A stretch of DNA of 9,538 nucleotides from an uncultured Eubacteriales bacterium. Its GTDB lineage: Bacteria > Bacillota > Clostridia > Christensenellales > UBA1242. The notes under the pieces were generated by a model that was not told the DNA's origin, did not search any database, and saw only the letters and a program-made list of their open reading frames with translations. The stretch spans positions 1 through 9,538 of the forward strand of contig CAJKVX010000034.1 in NCBI GenBank assembly GCA_905203455.1. Direction: 5' to 3'. This document shows, piece after piece, positions 6,218 to 9,538 of the stretch. Position 1 is the first letter of the stretch, and each line of letters begins with the position of its first letter. Made by a program: the position numbers and the translations under genes.

Positions 6218-7491
6218 TAAATAACCACCTCCTCATAAACAGCGTTTATTGCATTTTCGGCCATTGAAATTGTTATACAATTTGAATGTGTTATTGTTTT
6301 TAAATTAGTGTCGTAAAGTGAATAATTTAAGAACTTGAAAGTTGAATACATTGAACTTGTTATCTTAATATCTGCGACATTAAAGCCAAATAGTGCATAT
6401 TCGTCAAGGCCAACAATATTGATGTTTTCTAGCCTGAACTCGTCAAGGTTAATAATTACATAAATATCAAGGTTATCAAACTTTGAAAGATATGCAAAAG
6501 TGTCTTGCTTTAAAGTTAAAACATAGCCACCGTTTGTTGCAGAACTTCTGTATTCGAAATTATCGTTGGTTAAGTAATAATTAACCCTTGAAGCCCAATA
6601 TTCTTGTCCTTCGCCAATTCCACTTGTGTTGTAAGTTGCATCGCCGTGGAACATATTAACCAGGGATTGACTTGCCCTTGTTAAACCGAACCTGTCCACA
6701 TGGGCCTTAACGCTGAAATAGTTCCTGACGAAAGTTGCGTCAACTTGGTAAGGGTCGTCTTGCTTGGTATCTTCGTTATATTTATAAAAAGTAAAATATT
6801 TAGATAAGTCGACTAAGTAAAGGTTAAAATCACCATACCCTTCGCTTGTTTGTGTTAGGCTTTGCCAACAGTCAATAATAAAATCGTCAAAGGTAAATTC
6901 TTTTTCAGGGCCGTAGTAATAATCATAAGCATAGTCAGTTCCACTATTTCCGCCAAATAACTCATTAAAAAAGCCAACAACTGCTTTGCCAATATTAACT
7001 GATTTTAAAAGTTCACGGTAAGTTCGGTCTAGTCTAAAAGAATACATCTCGCCTTCAATCTCAACATACATTGGTTCGTTTCGTTGAATTTCCTGCACTG
7101 GGATAAAATGACTGCCGTATCCGCCTGAATAATATGTTATTTTTGGTATTTCTAAATTTAAACCATCAACAGTGAACTTTTGAAGTGTTGCTTGAATTGT
7201 GGTTGATTGCACTGCCGTTTTTTGGGCGTCAGTGTAATAATTAAGCTGAATTTCCATAACTTCTTCGCCCGTGTTGTTGGAATTTGAATAATAATTTAAC
7301 TGAATTATATTTTGTTCGTTACCATACTGGTCAGTTACTGTTTGAACATAAACAGCATTCGTGGTTGTAGGCTTTTCAACAAAGAACTTCCAGTAAACCC
7401 AGGCAAAGTCAATTACTGCACAAAGCCCAAACAGAACACAAAAAACAATGTTAACAATTCGCATTCCAACGCTAGTTTGATTTTTTGCCAC
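6217..7491 (-). CDS. Large single-pass membrane protein with extracellular domain, unknown family
   Basis: A 424-residue protein starting at GTG 7491, selected because TTAGGAGGTC, one of the best ribosome sites here, lies about 9 nt upstream. Residues 11-35 form an N-terminal membrane anchor. The remaining ~385 residues should be extracellular and are rich in Tyr, Asn, Phe and Thr. They contain two IQLNYY segments 18 residues apart (near 58-63 and 81-86), a Gly/Tyr/Asp-rich loop with NSGTDYAYDYYYG, and a region resembling a soluble beta domain at the C-terminus. There are few cysteines outside the anchor. No known domain is recognised. It is translated together with the two-pass protein through a TAATG junction and follows the coiled-coil gene by 45 nt. 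I infer a structural or surface component of the same assembly. Confidence 0.82.
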   Translation of the reverse strand: MAKNQTSVGMRIVNIVFCVLFGLCAVIDFAWVYWKFFVEKPTTTNAVYVQTVTDQYGNEQNIIQLNYYSNSNNTGEEVMEIQLNYYTDAQKTAVQSTTIQATLQKFTVDGLNLEIPKITYYSGGYGSHFIPVQEIQRNEPMYVEIEGEMYSFRLDRTYRELLKSVNIGKAVVGFFNELFGGNSGTDYAYDYYYGPEKEFTFDDFIIDCWQSLTQTSEGYGDFNLYLVDLSKYFTFYKYNEDTKQDDPYQVDATFVRNYFSVKAHVDRFGLTRASQSLVNMFHGDATYNTSGIGEGQEYWASRVNYYLTNDNFEYRSSATNGGYVLTLKQDTFAYLSKFDNLDIYVIINLDEFRLENINIVGLDEYALFGFNVADIKITSSMYSTFKFLNYSLYDTNLKTITHSNCITISMAENAINAVYEEVVI

Positions 7492-7536
7492 TCTTTTTTT
7501 GACCTCCTAAAATTTTTAATAAGTTGTTTTTTGTTT

Positions 7537-8805
7537 TTATGATAACGGCTCAAAAGAATAATTGGTTAAGTCAATGTGTGTTAATATTTCGTTTGCTTCT
7601 CCGCTTACTAAATAAACATGCAACTTGTTTTGTGTGTCTTTGTATAAAATTGAGTAATTGTATCCTAAATCACTTTCAAACTTTAAATCTTCGGCGGTTG
7701 ACCCGTAGAGAATATATGGTGTTTGAATTTTTATAACTTTGAAGTTTTCATTTAGGCTATTATTGTTTGTATATATTCCAGCCCAGCCATTTTCTGCAAT
7801 TTGGTAATCAAGTGGTTGTTCAGTTAAGCCATAAGCAGTTAAGCCTTCTGTATTGGTAAAGTCATAAGCAAGTAAATCTATTGTTTTTTCCAGTTCTCCT
7901 GTTGAATTATTAAAAACTAATAACTTTGGTCTAATATTTACATTATTTTCAAGATTATAAAAACCAAAACTTGAATATGTGCTTTCTCCAATCTGCACTT
8001 GGCTTGCTGAAATATTTATATTTGAATAAGTTTGAGTTGTTGATGTGTAACTTCCATAAAACGCTGAAACATCTTCGTCTGAAAGTGCGATATAATCGTA
8101 AGGAATTGTTCCTTTGTGTGGGTCTAACTCGTAGTCGCTTAATTTGATTATTGTGTCAAGTGCATAAGGGTCGTTTGGAACAATATGAATAAATATTTCA
8201 CCATTGGGGTCAATAAGTAAGTTATACTGGTGAGTTGTTTTATTTGAAGGTTCAACCCAAACAGTTATTTGACTTGAAGTTAATTCAAAATAGTATTCTG
8301 AAATAAATTCTCTTGTTTTTAGTTTATATACTCCATAGGTAACAGTTGGTTGTAGGCTTTCAAGTTGGCTTTGCAAGGTTTCAATTGTTTGCTGATTTTG
8401 GGCAACAGTGCTTTGAAGACTTTCAATTGTTTGCTGGTTCTGTGTTTTCTCAGTTTGCAAAGTTGAGATTTGCTCAGTTAGTGAATTAATAGTTTCTGTA
8501 TCTGTTGAACCTTGTTCTTCTAACTCTTCAATTTGAGATTGAAGTTGTGTTAACTGCTCGTCTTTTTGTGTGTTGCTTGTTGTCAAAGATTGAATTTGAG
8601 CTTTAATGCTTTCGTTTTCACTTAACACTTTTTCCAACTCTTCTTGCAAAGAGTTAATTTGACTTTCAGATGTTTGATTTGCTTCTTGCTCTTGCTCGAC
8701 TTTTTTTGGTTCAACAACATATTTATCCACGGCGTAGTAAGCACCACCGCCTAACGCTAAGCCTGGTATAAGGCCAAGGCCTACGACTTTCCAAAAATTA
8801 CCCAT
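7537..8805 (-). CDS. Membrane-anchored coiled-coil protein with three C-terminal beta repeats
   Basis: A 422-residue protein. ATG 8805 follows AAAGGAG at 8 nt spacing. The N-terminus has a Gly-rich membrane helix (about 6-26), then a basic/acidic linker, a long Gln/Glu/Leu coiled coil (about 38-152) and a beta-rich extracellular part (155-422). The coil includes a 14-residue, two-heptad duplication around QNQQTIESLQ and QNQQTIETLQ, mirrored in DNA. The C-terminal part appears to be three units of about 70-85 residues: 160-229, 244-317 and 337-420. Each ends with a similar strand: IIKLSDYELDP, KTIDLLAYDFTN, THIDLTNYSFEP. The overall plan (anchor, stalk, repeated head) parallels the InlB-repeat protein downstream. 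It is first in the membrane block, behind the hairpin-rich intergenic region. Family not recognised; a surface fibre or receptor-binding role is inference. Confidence 0.84.
   Translation of the reverse strand: MGNFWKVVGLGLIPGLALGGGAYYAVDKYVVEPKKVEQEQEANQTSESQINSLQEELEKVLSENESIKAQIQSLTTSNTQKDEQLTQLQSQIEELEEQGSTDTETINSLTEQISTLQTEKTQNQQTIESLQSTVAQNQQTIETLQSQLESLQPTVTYGVYKLKTREFISEYYFELTSSQITVWVEPSNKTTHQYNLLIDPNGEIFIHIVPNDPYALDTIIKLSDYELDPHKGTIPYDYIALSDEDVSAFYGSYTSTTQTYSNINISASQVQIGESTYSSFGFYNLENNVNIRPKLLVFNNSTGELEKTIDLLAYDFTNTEGLTAYGLTEQPLDYQIAENGWAGIYTNNNSLNENFKVIKIQTPYILYGSTAEDLKFESDLGYNYSILYKDTQNKLHVYLVSGEANEILTHIDLTNYSFEPLS
8379..8436. repeat. Direct repeat encoding duplicated coiled-coil heptads
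   Basis: The 16-nt string TTTCAATTGTTTGCTG occurs at 8379-8394 and again at 8421-8436, a 42-nt period equal to 14 codons. It encodes the QQTIE part of two consecutive 14-residue coil units. It could mediate slippage or recombination that changes stalk length. Confidence 0.7.
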
Positions 8806-8845
8806 AAATTTTTCTCCTTTAATTTAAAATTTTTTGTTTACCCTA

Positions 8846-8858
8846 CCGCCTAGGGCGG
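8846..8858. repeat. Short GC hairpin
   Basis: CCGCC and GGCGG pair around a 3-nt TAG loop. It is immediately followed by the arm of the next hairpin and lies about 41 nt from the start codon of the coiled-coil gene. Confidence 0.55.
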
Positions 8859-8885
8859 GGAAGTGCCAGGGAATTTAGCACTTCC
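8859..8885. repeat. Perfect 8-bp hairpin
   Basis: GGAAGTGC (8859-8866) pairs with GCACTTCC (8878-8885) around an 11-nt loop. No T-tract follows on the minus strand. Confidence 0.65.
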
Positions 8886-8900
8886 AGGTGGATAAAACAA
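8872..8900 (-). promoter_or_regulatory. Weak candidate promoter for the coiled-coil gene
   Basis: TTGTTT (8900-8895) and TAAATT (8877-8872) are spaced by 17 nt on the minus strand, upstream of the gene starting at 8805. The match is poor (three and four of six) and the -10 sits in a hairpin loop. Confidence 0.2.
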
Positions 8901-8916
8901 AATGGTGGGAAATTGT

Positions 8917-8932
8917 TTTGGGGTTCCCCAAA
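8917..8932. repeat. GC hairpin TTTGGGG/CCCCAAA
   Basis: A near-perfect palindrome with 7-nt arms and a TT centre. It is enclosed by GGTGG (8904-8908) and CCACC (8936-8940), which could pair to form a longer stem. AAAACAA (8894-8900) and TTGTTTT (8913-8919) offer a competing fold. Confidence 0.6.
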
Positions 8933-8993
8933 CGGCCACCCTCTGCCGAAATTACATAACCTCAAATTTTTCTGTGTTGGGTTCACCAGTTTT

Positions 8994-9026
8994 TGCAGTT
9001 TAAGGGGAGTTACCCCTTCAACTGCA
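8994..9026. repeat. Long hairpin overlapping the end of the upstream gene
   Basis: TGCAGTT-T-AAGGGG pairs with CCCCTT-C-AACTGCA: 13 paired bases with one mismatch around a 5-nt loop. On the minus strand the stop codon (TAA) of the upstream gene lies in the loop. The hairpin is followed there by AAAACTGG and not by T residues, so it is not a standard intrinsic terminator. It is the strongest hairpin I found in the window. Confidence 0.75.
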
Positions 9027-9378
9027 TGTAATTCTTTTGTTCAACAAAGTCAATGCCGTTTATGTTTAAATACAACTTTGCTTTTATTTTGTTTTTGCCA
9101 AGGCTTAAAACCTTGTTAACTGCCCTTTTCACAGAAATAAAATTAAAAGAAATAATTTCTTTGCCAGCAACTGCGACAACTTTAAATGGAGCGTTTTTGT
9201 CATTTAAAATCTTTGTAGGGTTCCAAACCACCTTTTGGAAAACTTCATCAACTCTTTGAAAAGCAAATGGTTTTTTACCTTCTCCGCACATTGCTAAAAA
9301 GAGCCACTGTGCTTGCTGTTTGTTGTCAAAATATCTTGTTGAGCCATTAATTGATACCCCATAGTTCCAATTTGTCAT
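9010..9378 (-). CDS. Small protein of unknown function
   Basis: ATG 9378 is preferred: six G residues lie 8 nt upstream, a good ribosome site. Earlier in-frame ATGs at 9396 and 9384 would add 6 or 2 residues but place the G-run inside the gene. The product is 122 residues, basic, soluble and without membrane segments. It begins MTNWNYGVSINGSTRYFD, followed by a helix rich in Gln/Ala/Leu, a CGEGKKPF turn, and a C-terminal beta/helix unit (GKEIISF to INGIDFVEQ) that loosely resembles the end of the upstream partial gene. The stop lies within a long hairpin. It follows the partial gene by about 20 nt, so the two likely share a transcript. No family recognised; a DNA-binding or coat-associated role would be guesswork. 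Confidence 0.7.
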   Translation of the reverse strand: MTNWNYGVSINGSTRYFDNKQQAQWLFLAMCGEGKKPFAFQRVDEVFQKVVWNPTKILNDKNAPFKVVAVAGKEIISFNFISVKRAVNKVLSLGKNKIKAKLYLNINGIDFVEQKNYMQLKG

Positions 9379-9398
9379 ATCCATTTCCCCCCACATGG

Positions 9399-9538
9399 TT
9401 AAATATTTACAAAAAGAATTTCATTTCCAAAAACATCATAAATTTGTGGTTTAAACCCGTTTTGAAGCAATCCGCTTTTCTTTAAACAAATTTCTTTAAA
9501 ACTCGAAGCATAAGAAATTAATTTGCCGTTTAAAATTA
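9399..9538 (-). CDS. 3' end of an unrecognised gene
   Basis: Reading in from the right edge, one minus frame is open for 45 codons to a TAA at 9401-9399. The fragment includes GKLISYASSFKEICLKK and ends GNEILFVNI. It ends just before the G-run used by the next gene, as expected for adjacent genes of an operon. Its pattern (GK.IS[FY]....K....L...Y...GN.) resembles the C-terminal part of the next gene, so the two may be diverged copies of a domain. Too short to name. Confidence 0.55.
   Translation of the reverse strand, partial: ILNGKLISYASSFKEICLKKSGLLQNGFKPQIYDVFGNEILFVNI

Noticed and set aside
8994..9026. Rho-independent terminator after the 122-residue gene
   Set aside because: The stem is strong, but the minus-strand sequence after it is AAAACTGG, without the required U-run.
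8811..9026. CRISPR array, tRNA or insertion sequence in the intergenic regions
   Set aside because: No regularly spaced repeats, no cloverleaf and no transposase or terminal repeats seen.
1..9538. Alternative genetic code (TGA as Trp)
   Set aside because: All stops I could read are TAA or TAG and none is TGA, but Trp is consistently TGG and all genes read through fully under the standard code. Absence of TGA in about eleven stops is not strong evidence.

Overview
The window is AT-rich (roughly one third G+C by eye) and every gene I support lies on the minus strand, so transcription runs from high to low coordinates. Strong Shine-Dalgarno sequences (AGGAGG/AAAGGAG type), standard-code reading with Trp as TGG, InlB-type repeats and a DUF4417 protein all point to a low-GC Gram-positive host, probably a Firmicute. 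The window looks like part of a mobile element, most likely a filamentous-phage-like (inovirus-like) or plasmid/phage hybrid element. This rests mainly on a Zot/pI-like ATPase gene that follows a run of membrane-anchored extracellular proteins. No small major-coat gene, no rolling-circle initiator and no integrase is visible, so the assignment is an inference.

Layout in transcription order. (1) Right edge, 9538-9010: the 3' end of an unknown gene and a small unknown gene whose C-terminal part resembles it, possibly a duplicated domain. (2) 9026-8811: a compact intergenic region holding four good hairpins and locally about 55% G+C, a candidate single-strand origin/packaging region or a structured 5' leader. 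(3) 8805-2911, the membrane/morphogenesis block: a membrane-anchored coiled-coil protein with three C-terminal beta repeats; a large single-pass protein; a two-pass protein; a coiled-coil protein with three InlB/Listeria-Bacteroides repeats; and a Zot-like ATPase with two N-terminal membrane helices and a non-canonical Walker A. Several are translationally coupled. (4) 2910-2694: an intergenic region with a 16-bp palindrome that could be an operator and a weak possible promoter. (5) 2693 to the left edge, the control/accessory operon: an XRE-type regulator, a winged-helix replication-like protein, a small Cys-rich protein, a DUF4417 protein, and a His-rich toxin-like protein overlapping a small partner gene cut by the window edge. 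The last four genes overlap head to tail by 14-17 nt.

Working model (inference): the XRE protein and winged-helix protein control and replicate the element. The block before them encodes an envelope-spanning, surface-exposed assembly or adsorption apparatus driven by the Zot-like ATPase. The terminal overlapping pair resembles cargo of toxin/immunity type.
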